Numbered from the stretch's first letter, positions 27,304-36,656 are shown. The stretch: 64,000 nt of DNA from Actinacidiphila cocklensis (GCF_907177275.1 NZ_CAJSLV010000125.1:124001-188000), one strand, 5' to 3'. Notes: generated from the sequence alone by a model not told the origin. A program made the numbers and translations.

Positions 27304-30060
27304 TCAGCCGGTGTTGCGCAGGCCCGCCGCCACGCCGTTGACCGTCAGCAGCAGGGCGCGGGACAGCAGCGGGTCGGGCTCGTCGCCGCGGGCGGCCGCC
27401 TCGCGCTGCCGGGCCAGCAGCGTCACCTGGAGGTAGGAGATCGGGTCCAGGTACTGGTCGCGGATGTGGAAGGTCTGCGCCAGCACCGGGCTCGCGGCGA
27501 GCAGTTCCGACTCGCCGGTCAGCCGCAGCACCTCGCGCACGGTCAGCTCGTGCTCGGCCTCGATCGCGTCGAAGACGTGCTTCAGCTCGTCCGGCACCAG
27601 GGAGTCGACGTAGTGGCGGGCGATCCGCAGGTCGGTCTTGGCCAGCGTCATCTCGACGTTGGACAGGAAGTTGCGGAAGAAGTGCCACTGGCCGTGCGCC
27701 TCTTCGAGCACCGAGTCCAGACCGGCCTCGCGGGCCGCCTTCAGGCCCGTACCGACGCCGAACCAGCCGGGGACGATCTGCCGGGACTGCGTCCAGCCGA
27801 AGACCCACGGGATGGCCCGCAGCCCGTCGAGCCCCGCACCGGAGTCGGGGCGGCGGGACGGGCGGGAGCCCAGGTGCAGCTCGCCGAGCTGGTCGACCGG
27901 CGTGGAGGCGAAGAAGTACGGCGGCAGGTCGGGGTCCTCGACCAGCCTGCGGTACGCGCCGTGGGCGGCCTCGGACACGATGTCCATGGCCGCGTCCCAG
28001 CGCGCCAGCGCCTCGTCCGACTGCCGGGGCGCGGTGTGCAGGGCCGACGCCTGCAGCGTGGCGGCGACCGTCAGCTCCAGGTTCTCCCGCGCCAGCGAGG
28101 GGATCAGGTACTTGTCGGAGATGACCTCGCCCTGCTCGGTCACCTTGATCTCGCCCTCCAGGGTGCCCCAGGGCTGGGCCAGGATCGCGGTGTGCGAGGG
28201 GCCGCCGCCGCGGCCGACGGTGCCGCCACGGCCGTGGAAGAGCCGCAGCCGCACCCCGTGCCGGTGCGCCACGTCGCGCAGCCGGCGCTGGGCGCGGTGG
28301 ATCTCCCACTGCGAGGTGGTGATGCCGCCGAACTTCGAGGAGTCGGAGTAGCCGAGCATCACCTCCTGCACGTCGCCGCGCAGCGACACCAGCCGCCGGT
28401 AGGACGGGTCGGACAGCATCTCGTCCAGCAGCTTGTCGGCGATCTTCAGCTCGTCGGTGGTCTCCAGCAGCGGCACGATGCCGATCCTGGCGACCCCGGT
28501 GTGCAGGTCGATCAGGCCGGCCTCGCGGGCCAGCACCGCGGCGGCGAAGACGTCGTCGGAGCCCAGGCACATCGAGATGATGTACGACTCCACGACCTCG
28601 GGGCCGAAGCGCTCGAAGGCCTCCCTGATGGTGTGGAAGACGCCGAGCGTCTTGGCGCCCGCCTCGTCCAGCGGCGCCGGGGTCGGCGCCAGCGGGCGGC
28701 GCGAGCGCAGCTCCTTGGCGAGCAGCTTGCGGCGGTAGTCGCGCGGCATGTCGGCGTACCGCCAGGACTCCTCGCCGAGCCGGTCGAAGAGCTGGCCGAG
28801 CGCGTGGTGGTGGGCCTCGGCGTGCTCGCGCACGTCCATCGTCGCCAGCTGCAGGCCGAACGCCGACAGGGTGCGGATCGTCCGGTCCATCCGGCCGTCG
28901 GCGATCAGGCCGCCGCGGTGGGCGCGCAGCGAGTCCTGGATCTGCTGGAGGTCCTGGAGCAGCCCCGCGGTGCCCAGGTAGTCGCGTCCCGGCACGTGCG
29001 GGGTGCCGGCGGCCAGCCGCTCCCGGGTGTTGATCAGCTTCTGCCGGATGCAGGTGGCCTTGAGCCGGTAGGGCTCCTCGGCGTTGAGCCGCTTGTAGCG
29101 CGGGCTGATCTCGGGCAGCGCCACCAGGTCGGTGGCCAGCGAGTCCAGCAGCTCGCTGCTCGCGCCGGAGTTGCGGATCGAGTTGGACAGCGCGCCGCGC
29201 AGGAAGTCGACCAGTTCCAGCGCGTCGGTGATGCCGTGCTCGTGCTGCAGGATCAGCACGTCCCAGGTGACCTCGGGCGTCACGTTCGGGTTGCCGTCCC
29301 GGTCGCCGCCGATCCAGGTGCCGAAGGTCAGCGGGCGGGTCTGCGCCGGCAGCGGCACACCGACCCGCTCCAGCTCGGCGGCCAGGTCCTCCAGGACGTC
29401 GCCGACCGCGCCCGCGTGCAGCTCGTCGAGGTAGTAGATCGCGTTGCGCGCCTCGTCCGCGGGCTCGGGCCGCACCACCCGCAGCTCGTCGGTCTGCCAC
29501 AGCAGGTCGATGTTCTCGGCCAGCCGCAGGTCGGCGCGGCGCCGGTCGCCGGTGCTGCCCTCGCCGTTGCCGTGGCCGTCCTCCATCAGCTCGGCGATCC
29601 GCCGCAGCTTGTTCAGCACCGAGCGGCGGGCCGCCTCGGTGGGGTGCGCGGTGAAGACCGGCCGCACGTTGAGGTTGCGGACGGACTCGCGTACGTGCTC
29701 GGGGTCGCCGTCCTTGAGCAGGTCGGCGGTCTGGGCGAGCAGCCCGCCCTCGACGGCCCGGCGGGAGCGCAGCTCGCGGCCGCGGTGCACCTGCTCGGTG
29801 ACGTTCGCCAGGTGGAAGTAGGTGGAGAAGGCACGGACCAGCTTCGCGGCGGTCTCCAGGTCGGTGTCGCCCAGCAGTGCGGCGGCTGCCTCGCCGTCGC
29901 TGCGGGTCAGTGCACGGACCTTCTCGACCAGGTCGAGCAGTTCCTGGCCCTCCTGCCGCACCAGGGTGCCGCCGAGCAGCTCTCCCAGGCGTCGGATGTC
30001 GGCACGCAGGGCGGTACTGCTGGCGGTACTGCTGTCCGGGGCGGTGTCGGCGCTGCTCAC
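27304..30060 (-). CDS. ppc: Phosphoenolpyruvate carboxylase
   Basis: Ppc fixes bicarbonate onto phosphoenolpyruvate to make oxaloacetate, refilling the citrate cycle. The 918-residue length is normal. Key motifs are the catalytic H139 in VFTAHPTEAARR, GGDRDGNPNVTPEVTW, the bicarbonate/PEP loop FHGRGGTVGRGGGPSHTAILAQP in sense (about residue 615), GYSDSSKFGG and the C-terminal AGLRNTG, whose glycine completes the active site. GTG 30060 (VSSADTAPDSS) follows AAGGAG by 8 bases; the longer upstream frame has no family similarity. It is convergent with tetR and divergent from the histidine-kinase gene. Confidence 0.96.
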   Translation of the reverse strand: MSSADTAPDSSTASSTALRADIRRLGELLGGTLVRQEGQELLDLVEKVRALTRSDGEAAAALLGDTDLETAAKLVRAFSTYFHLANVTEQVHRGRELRSRRAVEGGLLAQTADLLKDGDPEHVRESVRNLNVRPVFTAHPTEAARRSVLNKLRRIAELMEDGHGNGEGSTGDRRRADLRLAENIDLLWQTDELRVVRPEPADEARNAIYYLDELHAGAVGDVLEDLAAELERVGVPLPAQTRPLTFGTWIGGDRDGNPNVTPEVTWDVLILQHEHGITDALELVDFLRGALSNSIRNSGASSELLDSLATDLVALPEISPRYKRLNAEEPYRLKATCIRQKLINTRERLAAGTPHVPGRDYLGTAGLLQDLQQIQDSLRAHRGGLIADGRMDRTIRTLSAFGLQLATMDVREHAEAHHHALGQLFDRLGEESWRYADMPRDYRRKLLAKELRSRRPLAPTPAPLDEAGAKTLGVFHTIREAFERFGPEVVESYIISMCLGSDDVFAAAVLAREAGLIDLHTGVARIGIVPLLETTDELKIADKLLDEMLSDPSYRRLVSLRGDVQEVMLGYSDSSKFGGITTSQWEIHRAQRRLRDVAHRHGVRLRLFHGRGGTVGRGGGPSHTAILAQPWGTLEGEIKVTEQGEVISDKYLIPSLARENLELTVAATLQASALHTAPRQSDEALARWDAAMDIVSEAAHGAYRRLVEDPDLPPYFFASTPVDQLGELHLGSRPSRRPDSGAGLDGLRAIPWVFGWTQSRQIVPGWFGVGTGLKAAREAGLDSVLEEAHGQWHFFRNFLSNVEMTLAKTDLRIARHYVDSLVPDELKHVFDAIEAEHELTVREVLRLTGESELLAASPVLAQTFHIRDQYLDPISYLQVTLLARQREAAARGDEPDPLLSRALLLTVNGVAAGLRNTG

Positions 30061-30292
30061 AGGTGCGGCTCCTTGTGCAGGGGAAGTGGACGGCGTACTC
30101 GCGGACCGCGCTGTCCGGCCGTTCAAGGATAGGTCGCGGCCCGTCCGGCGAGACGGCCAGCCCACCAGGCGGACAGCTCGTGCCGCCCCGGGCAGCGCCG
30201 ACGCGTACGGCGGAAGACCTGCCGGTGACGCCCCGGTGCCCGGCCGGTATGCGCCCGGTGCACCGGTACCTGCACCGCCTACGCTGGACGCC

Positions 30293-31636
30293 ATGAGTAC
30301 GACGGGGGCGCACGTACCGGACGACGGCGCCGGAGGAGGTGCGGCGGTCGCCATCGCGTTGGCCCGGCCGCGCCGCCCCGGCTGGTGGTGGTGGCAGCGG
30401 CGGCGCAGTTTCGTGCTGGACGTCACGCTGGCCGCGGTCTCCGCGATCGAGTGCTCCTTCGAGGGCGCGACCTTCGCCGACCGCACCGGCATCCTCACCG
30501 GCGCGGGGGCGCTGCTCGGCGTGCTCGTCGGCGCGGTCCTGGTGCTGCGGCGGCGCTGGCCGGTCGCGGTGGTGCTGGTCAGCATCGCCATGACGCCGGC
30601 CCAGATGGGCTTCATGCTCTCCCTGGTCGGCCTCTACACCCTGGCCGCCTCCGAGGTGCCGCGGCGGATCACCGCCGCACTGGCCGGGATGAACGGCTTC
30701 GGCACGATGCTCGTCGCCTTCCTCCAGTTCCAGGACAACCTGCGCGACCCCGACAGCAGCACCTCGCTGCGGATGCCGCTGGCGCTGAGCGTCGCGGCCC
30801 TGATGGCCCTGGGCCTGACCGGGCCGCCGGTGCTGCTCGGCCTCTACGTACGCGCCAGGCGCCGCCTCGTGGAGAGCCTGCGGGAGCGGGCGGACGGCCT
30901 GGAGCGCGAGCTGGAACTGCTCGCGGAGAAGGCCGCCGAGCGCGCCGAACGGGCCAGGGCCGAGGAGCGCACCCGGATCGCCCGCGACATGCACGACGTC
31001 GTCGCGCACCGGGTGAGCCTGATGGTCGTGCACGCCGCCGCGCTCAAGGCGGTCGCGCTCAAGGACCCGCAGAAGGCGTCGGCCAGCGCGGAACTGCTCG
31101 GCGACATGGGGCGGCAGGCGCTCACCGAACTGCGCCAGATGCTGGGGGTGCTGCGGACGGCCGCGGTGCCCGTACCGGCACCGGCCGCAGCCACCGCCGC
31201 AGCCGCTGCCGCCGTCGTCCGCCTCGACACCGAGGCGGAAGGGCCGAGCCTTGCGCTGCTCGCCGCACTGGTCGAGGAGTCGCAGGCCGCGGGAATGTGC
31301 GTCGAACTGGCCGTCGAGGGGGCGGAGCGCCCGTGCGGCGCCCGGATCGAGGCCACCGTCTACCGCGTCGTGCAGGAGGCCCTCACCAACGTCCACAAGC
31401 ACGCGGCGGGCGCCAAGGCGGTCGTACTCCTGGCCTACCGCGAGGCCGAGGTCGCCGTCCTCGTCACCAACGGCCCCTCCGACGGCTCCCCCCAGACCCC
31501 GCTGCCCAGCGGCGGCCACGGCCTGATGGGCATGCGGGAGCGCGTCATGTCCCACGGCGGCGGTTTCGCCGCGGGGCCGACGGCCGACGGCGGCTTCCGC
31601 GTCTCGGCGATGGTGCCCTTGCGCGGCGGTGCCTGA
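30293..31636 (+). CDS. Orphan NarL-type sensor histidine kinase
   Basis: The 447-residue kinase has four to five N-terminal membrane helices (about residues 40-190) with almost no extracellular domain, so it probably senses membrane state or a partner protein. A coiled linker (about 192-225, RERADGLERELELLAEKAAERAERARAEERTR in sense) leads to the HisKA_3 box RIARDMHDVVAHRVSLM with phospho-acceptor H234. The ATPase domain has EALTNVHKHA (N box) and GGHGLMGMRERV (G box). ATG 30293 lies 7 bases after TACGCT, so it may be leaderless. No response-regulator gene is next to it; the two LuxR proteins at 13.8 and 18.1 kb are distant candidate partners. Confidence 0.88.
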   Translation: MSTTGAHVPDDGAGGGAAVAIALARPRRPGWWWWQRRRSFVLDVTLAAVSAIECSFEGATFADRTGILTGAGALLGVLVGAVLVLRRRWPVAVVLVSIAMTPAQMGFMLSLVGLYTLAASEVPRRITAALAGMNGFGTMLVAFLQFQDNLRDPDSSTSLRMPLALSVAALMALGLTGPPVLLGLYVRARRRLVESLRERADGLERELELLAEKAAERAERARAEERTRIARDMHDVVAHRVSLMVVHAAALKAVALKDPQKASASAELLGDMGRQALTELRQMLGVLRTAAVPVPAPAAATAAAAAAVVRLDTEAEGPSLALLAALVEESQAAGMCVELAVEGAERPCGARIEATVYRVVQEALTNVHKHAAGAKAVVLLAYREAEVAVLVTNGPSDGSPQTPLPSGGHGLMGMRERVMSHGGGFAAGPTADGGFRVSAMVPLRGGA

Positions 31637-31710
31637 ACGCGCGCACCGCGCGGAACCGCACGACCTGCCACGGCCGGCCCGAGATCCCGGGACACGGCAG
31701 CGACCGGCAG

Positions 31711-31796
31711 GGCGGGGCGTCGCGAGGGCGGGGCGTCGCGAGGGCGAGGGGTTGCGAGGACGGGGCGTTGCGAGGGCGAGGGGTTACGAGGGCGAG
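31711..31796. repeat. 16-bp tandem repeat, five copies, running into a coding end
   Basis: Five 16-base units start at 31711, 31727, 31743, 31759 and 31775, followed by 6 bases of a sixth. The first two are identical (GGCGGGGCGTCGCGAG); the others differ at 2-4 positions. The last unit holds the TAA stop and the partial sixth the preceding codons of the minus-strand coiled-coil gene. Confidence 0.85.
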
Positions 31797-32683
31797 CCCT
31801 CGCGCCCGGTCAGCGAGGCCAGCGTGGCCCGCACATGCGCGAGATGCGCGCGGATCTCGTCGCGGTGCTCCTCGTGCGCGCGCAGCGACCGCTCGCTGTC
31901 CCGGCGCACCCGCTCCTCGTGCAGCCGCGCCTGCGAGAGCATCGCGGCGGCCCGCTCCTCGGCCTCCTCCTGCTGCGTGCGCAGCGCCTCCTCGGCGGCG
32001 GCCCGCTCCCTGTGCGCCGCGTCGAGCCGCCGTTCGGCGTCGGCGAGGAGGCCGGCGAGCCGGCTGTCGATCCCGGCGTCGCGCTCCGCGAGTTCGTGCT
32101 TCAGGGCGTCCAAACGCCCCTGCCGCTCCTGCTCGGCCTCCGCGACGCCGCGGTCGACGTCCTGCCGCATCGCGTCCAGCGTCTGGCCGGCCTCGCCCCG
32201 TACGACGTCGGCCTCGGCGCGGGCCTGGCCGAGGATCTCGGCGGCGCGGCTGCATGCCTCGTCGAGCATCCGCTCGGCCTGGTCCTCGGCCGCGGCCAGC
32301 CGGGCCGAGGCGGCGGCGCGCGCCTCGTCCTGGAGGGTGCGGCGGGCGGTCTCCGCGGCGTCCCTGGCGTACTGCGCCTCGACCTCGGCGCGTTCGCGCA
32401 CCGCCGCGGCCTCCTCCTCGACCAGCCGCATCAGCTCCTGGGCGCCGGGGCCGAGGGTCTCGAAGTTCTCCGGGGGCAGGGCGCCGACCTGCTCGCGCAG
32501 GGCGGCGCACTCGGCGTCCATCTCGTTGGCGAGGACGGTGAGTCTGGCGGCCCGCTCCCATGCGGCGTCGCGGTCCTCCGACAGCTCTTCGAGGAAGCGG
32601 TCGACCTGGTCGGGGCGGTAGCCGTGGCCGCGCCCGCGCGCCTGCTCGAAGCCTGTTGACGATGCGGTCGTGTTGCTGCTCAT
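31784..32683 (-). CDS. DivIVA-type coiled-coil protein (often labelled cellulose-binding protein)
   Basis: The 299-residue protein starts with a short DivIVA-like motif (RGHGYRPDQVDRFLEELSEDRDAAWERA in sense, residues about 18-45). The rest is nearly continuous charged coiled coil rich in Glu/Arg/Ala heptads. Such proteins (the Scy/FilP class) form cytoskeletal filaments and organise polar growth in Streptomyces; the cellulose-binding label in databases is historical. ATG 32683 is used. Its last codons and stop lie in the 16-bp tandem repeat, so the C-terminus (TGREGSPS) may vary between strains. It has its own AT-rich upstream region (32700-32790). Confidence 0.8.
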   Translation of the reverse strand: MSSNTTASSTGFEQARGRGHGYRPDQVDRFLEELSEDRDAAWERAARLTVLANEMDAECAALREQVGALPPENFETLGPGAQELMRLVEEEAAAVRERAEVEAQYARDAAETARRTLQDEARAAASARLAAAEDQAERMLDEACSRAAEILGQARAEADVVRGEAGQTLDAMRQDVDRGVAEAEQERQGRLDALKHELAERDAGIDSRLAGLLADAERRLDAAHRERAAAEEALRTQQEEAEERAAAMLSQARLHEERVRRDSERSLRAHEEHRDEIRAHLAHVRATLASLTGREGSPS

Positions 32684-32807
32684 CCGTCTGCCCCTTTTAC
32701 CGCTGGCGTACCGCTGACTCCTCGCCGTTCCCTCGTATCTATTTATGGCTTATGACCGAATTGTACGAGCTACGACACTCCGGCTGTTCTCCTACCCGGA
32801 AAACGCC

Positions 32808-32851
32808 GCAGGGCCGGGCGGAAGGGTGCACACCCTTCCGCCCGGCCCTGC
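32808..32851 (-). terminator. Very strong terminator after the deaminase/SUKH-4 gene
   Basis: A perfect 21-bp inverted repeat (32808-32828 with 32831-32851) is separated by 2 bases; as RNA it would be 19 bp with a 6-base loop. It lies downstream of the minus-strand operon ending at 32903. Confidence 0.9.
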
Positions 32852-32902
32852 GCCATGTACCGCGGCGAACCTGTCAGGCCGCCGCCGCCTCCGGCGAGGC
32901 GG

Positions 32903-35533
32903 CTACAGCAGTCCGTCCCACATCTGCTCGATCAGCACCGACCACCAGTTGTCGGGCGACGCGATCGCCGCCGGGTCCTGCGCGGCCAGCTGCGCCTGGA
33001 AGTCCACCGTCCAGTGCCCCGCCTGCTCGGGCGTGAGCCCGATCCGCAGCCGCCACATCCGGCCGAGCAGCGCCAGGCTGCGGGCGAACTCGGGCAGGCT
33101 GGAGTTGACGAACTGCGGCGCCGCGGGCGGCGAACCGGCCGGCCCCGCCTCCAGCGGCAGCGCCACGATGTGCGCGGTGCCGTACTGCACGCACAGCTGG
33201 CGGCCGAAGTCGTTGCCCATCACCAGGTACGAGCCCGCGTCCGCGGCCGGCTGCACACCGCGGGAGGCGGCCAGCTCCGCCAGCGTCGGCACCGGCTGGC
33301 CGGGCTGGGCCTGCGCCCAGAAGAACGGCCCGAAGTCCACCGGCAGCCCGGCCCACATCAGGGTCTGCGCCACGATGTCCGGCACCCCCTGCCGCGAGAC
33401 CGCCCGCTGGTCGAAGCGGAAGACCCCGGGCGGCCCGAAGGCACCCGCGAGCTCCTGCCCGATCACGTCGAGCCCGACCGGCGGCACCCGCAGCACGGTG
33501 TGCGGGTCGGGCATCGGCACCCGCTGCGGCTGCGGGCGGGCGGGGGCGCCCGCCACCTGGTGCAGCTCGCCCTGGTGCGTCAGCAGGTGCTGCACGCCCT
33601 GCCGGCGGCTCGCGTGGTCCCGACCGTAAGGCGCGGTGTGGCTGATCCGCACCTGCGGCCAGGTCTCCCTGATCATCCGGGTGCAGTAACCGCCCGGCAG
33701 GTCGCAGGACTCCAGCTCCGTGTGCAGTTCGAGCACCTGCTCGGGGCGCACCCCGGCCGACCGCAGCTCGTGCAGGATCTGCCACTCCGGATGCGGGGTG
33801 CCGGGGGCGGAGCGCCGGATGATCTGCTGCTCGCTGCCGTCCTGGCCGCGGTAGCGCAGCACCGCCATGTAGCCAGGCCCCACCGTCGGCACACCGGCCG
33901 GCGGCTGCGGGTAGCCGTACGCGGGCGCGGGCGGCGGAGCCGCGGGACCCGCCCCGCCCGCATAGGGCGGCGGCGGGGGCGTACCGCCGCCGGGCACGCC
34001 GGCGAACGGCCCGGGCGCCGGAGGCGGCGGCGAACCGCCCAGCGCGGGTCCGGTGACCGAGGGCCCCGCGAGCATGGTGGCCGCGTAGTGCGGGTCGTTG
34101 CTCGCCGGGGGAGGGGGTGCGGCCTGGCCGCTGCCCGCGTGGGGCGGCGGGGGCGGGGTGCCCTGGGCGCCGGCAAAGGGTGCCGGCGGGGGCGTACCGC
34201 CGCCTTGTGCGCCCGCGAAGGGTGCGGGGGGCGGTGTGCCGGGTCCGGCGAGCATGGTGGCCGCGTAGTGCGGGTCGTTGCTCGCCGGGGGAGGGGGTGC
34301 GGCCTGGCCGCTGCCGGCGTAGGGCGGCGGGGGCGGGGTGCCCTGCGCGCCGGCGTACGGCGGCGGGGTGCCCTGGGCGGCGGCAAAGGGTGCCGGCGGG
34401 GGCGTACCGCCGCCTTGTGCACCGGCGAAGGGTGCGGGGGGCGGTGTGCCGGGTCCGGCGAGCATGGTGGCCGCGTAGTGCGGGTCGTTGCTCGCCGGGG
34501 GAGGCGGCGGGGGCGTACCGCCCTGCGGGGACGGGGGAGCCGGCGGCACATTGCCGCGTACCGCCTTCGCCGTCTCCATGGCCGCGATGTCCGCGGCGCC
34601 GCTCGGTACATTGCCGGCGCCACTGCTTGCCGGAGCGCCCGCGGACGGCGGCGGCAGGGGGACGCCGGGGCCGCTCGGCGGGGGATAGGCGGAGCCGCCC
34701 ACCGTGTGCGGCACCCCGCCCTGGGCCGGAGGCGGCGTGGGGCCGGCCGGCTGCTCGGGCTGCCCGCCGCCGCCGGGCAGCAGCTTGGTCCGCGCCTCGG
34801 AGGAGACGGGCCGCGCCGGGTCCTGCGGGAGGTCGGCGCCGCTGATCGGCGGCGCGAAGACGGTGGCGGGCACCGGCACCGACTGGCCCTCGCCGGTGTC
34901 GCTGACCGTCTTGCCCGCCCAACTGCCGCCGTCCTGCGGGCCGCTCTGCTCGGGCACGGCGGAGCGGCGCACGTAGTCCACGCCGCCGGAAGCCGCGGAC
35001 GCGGCCGCGGGCCGCTCGGACTCCTGCGGCGTGCTCTCCGCGACGGCGGGCCTGCGGTAGTCGATACGGCCCGCGGACTCACCGGACCCGGACGCACTGT
35101 CCGCGCTGCCGGAGCCGGAGCCGGAGCTGGAGCCGCTCCCGCTGTCCGGCCTGCGGTCCGGGATGCCCATGCGGTCCGCCGCGTCCTGGAGCCACTGCGG
35201 CGGGCTCAGCAGGAAGGACGTCGCCTCCAGGTCGATGCGCTGCGGCGGCTCGGGCGCCGCGTCGTTCGGCACCGCGCCGTACTCCTCCTCGTAGCGGCGT
35301 ATCAACTCGCCGATGGGCAGGGCCGGCCACAAGGTGGCCTCCCCGCTGTCACGGGCGATGACCACCCGTACGTCGCCGCCGTCGTCCGCCGAGGGGCCGC
35401 CCTCGCGCGGCTCCGACCAGATGACGAAGCCGAGGTCGAACTCGCGGACCTGGATCTCGCGGTGCTCGTAGGGCAGCACGTCGCCGTTGATCCAGTGCTC
35501 CGCGCGTTCCTGCGCCTGAGCGAATGTCACCAT
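32903..35533 (-). CDS. Multidomain protein: Imm35-like N-terminus, Pro-rich repeats, deaminase-like domain, SUKH-4 domain
   Basis: The 876-residue protein is modular. Residues 1 to about 95 (MVTFAQAQERAEHWING..., GFVIWSEP, ATLWPALPIGELIRRYEEEYG) look like an Imm35/YrhB-type domain. A Ser/Gly tract (about 127-150) and a long Pro/Ala-rich region with repeats of NDPHYAATMLAGP follow (to about 540). Residues about 545-650 resemble the XOO_2897 class of nucleic-acid/nucleotide deaminases: H581-P-E583 and C610-DLPGGY-C617 would be the zinc and catalytic residues. The end (about 690-876; LVMGNDFGRQLCVQYG, FVNSSLPEFARSLALL) fits SUKH-4 immunity proteins. No signal peptide is seen. It starts 7 bases after the SUKH-1 gene. 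Family calls come from motif memory; whether it edits, blocks toxins or both is unknown. Confidence 0.75.
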   Translation of the reverse strand: MVTFAQAQERAEHWINGDVLPYEHREIQVREFDLGFVIWSEPREGGPSADDGGDVRVVIARDSGEATLWPALPIGELIRRYEEEYGAVPNDAAPEPPQRIDLEATSFLLSPPQWLQDAADRMGIPDRRPDSGSGSSSGSGSGSADSASGSGESAGRIDYRRPAVAESTPQESERPAAASAASGGVDYVRRSAVPEQSGPQDGGSWAGKTVSDTGEGQSVPVPATVFAPPISGADLPQDPARPVSSEARTKLLPGGGGQPEQPAGPTPPPAQGGVPHTVGGSAYPPPSGPGVPLPPPSAGAPASSGAGNVPSGAADIAAMETAKAVRGNVPPAPPSPQGGTPPPPPPASNDPHYAATMLAGPGTPPPAPFAGAQGGGTPPPAPFAAAQGTPPPYAGAQGTPPPPPYAGSGQAAPPPPASNDPHYAATMLAGPGTPPPAPFAGAQGGGTPPPAPFAGAQGTPPPPPHAGSGQAAPPPPASNDPHYAATMLAGPSVTGPALGGSPPPPAPGPFAGVPGGGTPPPPPYAGGAGPAAPPPAPAYGYPQPPAGVPTVGPGYMAVLRYRGQDGSEQQIIRRSAPGTPHPEWQILHELRSAGVRPEQVLELHTELESCDLPGGYCTRMIRETWPQVRISHTAPYGRDHASRRQGVQHLLTHQGELHQVAGAPARPQPQRVPMPDPHTVLRVPPVGLDVIGQELAGAFGPPGVFRFDQRAVSRQGVPDIVAQTLMWAGLPVDFGPFFWAQAQPGQPVPTLAELAASRGVQPAADAGSYLVMGNDFGRQLCVQYGTAHIVALPLEAGPAGSPPAAPQFVNSSLPEFARSLALLGRMWRLRIGLTPEQAGHWTVDFQAQLAAQDPAAIASPDNWWSVLIEQMWDGLL
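34071..34520 (-). repeat. Intragenic repeats coding for NDPHYAATMLAGP units
   Basis: A block of about 44-67 bases recurs at 34071, 34251 and 34461 (spacings 180 and 210). The longer 210-base unit, including a stretch coding for APFAGAQGGGTPPPAPF, is nearly duplicated (about 34170-34310 and 34380-34510). All spacings are multiples of three, so the frame is kept. Confidence 0.85.
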
Positions 35534-35540
35534 GTCCGGC

Positions 35541-36554
35541 TCACCCCTCCACCGCGACGGCGGTGGCGAAACCGCCGTCGACCATCAGGTTCGCGACCGT
35601 CTCCAGCTCCGGCGGATTGCCGGCCAGCCGCAGCAGGAAGGCGTCGATCGAGTCGCCGCACGGCAGCAGCAGTTCCGCGACCCGGTCGGCCGGGGTGTCC
35701 CAGCGGTCGCCGTCGCGCGCGTCGTCGTAGGCGCAGAACCACACGGAGCCCGCGTTCCCGCCCTTCACCTTCACCGTGAGCAGCCCGCCCTGGATGTACC
35801 CGATCGCCAGGTAGTCCTTGGTGAGGTGGTCCCGCAGGCACTTGTTGACGTAGACCAGGTCGTTGGCCGCCGCGGTGTCCCGGACGGTGAAGAACGGCTG
35901 GTCGATCAGGAGCCCCAGCTCGGGGTCGAGCGCCACCCCGCGGGGGGCGCAGCCGCCGGCCGCCTTCAGGAAGGCCCGGTAGGACCCCGGCAGCCGGTAG
36001 CCGAGCTCCTCCTCGACGTCCCGCACCTGCGCCTCGCTGACCGCCACCGGATCCTTCGGCAGCGCGAAGTGCACCGGCCGGGTCTCCTGCAGCGGGCGGG
36101 TGCCGCGCTTGGCGTGGTCGGCGACGGACTCCGCGAGCCCGCTGTGGTGCCGCAGCAGCGCCTTGACCTCGGCCGGGACCAGTTCGAGCCGGCGGCTGCC
36201 AGCCACGTGGTGCCAGGTCCAGCCGTGCGGGGTGGCCACCGGGGGCAGGCTGCCCCACAGCTCGTGGCCCGCGGCGTGCAGTGCGGCGTTCGCCGAGACG
36301 TAGTCGGTCAGCCGCAGCTCGTCGATGCCGAAGCCCTCGGGAGGCTCGGCTATGTCGGCCGCGGCGCGGGCGTACGGCGAGAAGTCGGGGTGCCCCGCGT
36401 CGTCGATCCAGACGCCCTGCGGGTAGCGGCCGGCCCGTAGCGGGTCGGGGAAGTGCACGACCTGCCCGGCATAGGCCGCGTTCGGCGGCGCGGTCCGACC
36501 CCCCGCTCCGGGGCCGGGAGGCGCCGCCCCCAGCCCTTGCCGACCTGTCGTCAT
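35541..36554 (-). CDS. SMI1/KNR4 (SUKH-1) family protein
   Basis: The 337-residue protein has an N-terminal Gly/Pro-rich tail, a middle domain of unknown type (about 35-165; YPQGVWIDDAGHPDFSPYARA, TPHGWTWHHVAGSRRLELVPAEV) and a C-terminal SMI1/KNR4 domain (about 170-337) recognised by VSEAQVRDVEEELGYRLPGSYRAFLKAAGG, GYIQGGLLTVKVKGGNAGSVWFCAYDDARDG and the final helix. In bacteria SUKH domains often neutralise secreted nuclease or deaminase toxins. ATG 36554 (MTTGRQGL) is used. The next gene begins 7 bases after its stop, so the two proteins are made together and the SUKH-1 protein may bind the deaminase-like domain of its neighbour (inference). Confidence 0.82.
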   Translation of the reverse strand: MTTGRQGLGAAPPGPGAGGRTAPPNAAYAGQVVHFPDPLRAGRYPQGVWIDDAGHPDFSPYARAAADIAEPPEGFGIDELRLTDYVSANAALHAAGHELWGSLPPVATPHGWTWHHVAGSRRLELVPAEVKALLRHHSGLAESVADHAKRGTRPLQETRPVHFALPKDPVAVSEAQVRDVEEELGYRLPGSYRAFLKAAGGCAPRGVALDPELGLLIDQPFFTVRDTAAANDLVYVNKCLRDHLTKDYLAIGYIQGGLLTVKVKGGNAGSVWFCAYDDARDGDRWDTPADRVAELLLPCGDSIDAFLLRLAGNPPELETVANLMVDGGFATAVAVEG

Positions 36555-36622
36555 GACTGCTGCCCCCTGGTGCGTACGGGTGATGACGACAGCCTAGGGC
36601 CTGTTGTCCTGGCCTGTCGCAG

Positions 36623-36656
36623 GTGCGCTGACCGGCGCGTGCGCCGGTCAGCGCAC
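36623..36656 (-). terminator. Hairpin after the first lipoprotein gene
   Basis: A perfect 16-bp inverted repeat (36623-36638 with 36641-36656) with 2 central bases lies 30 bases beyond the minus-strand stop at 36686. Confidence 0.85.

Noticed and set aside
31711..31796. CRISPR interpretation of the 16-bp repeats
   Set aside because: Head-to-tail copies with no unique spacers and no cas genes in the window.
34071..34520. Possible mobile element or integron-like repeat
   Set aside because: The repeats are in frame within one gene and encode a recurring peptide, so they are protein repeats.
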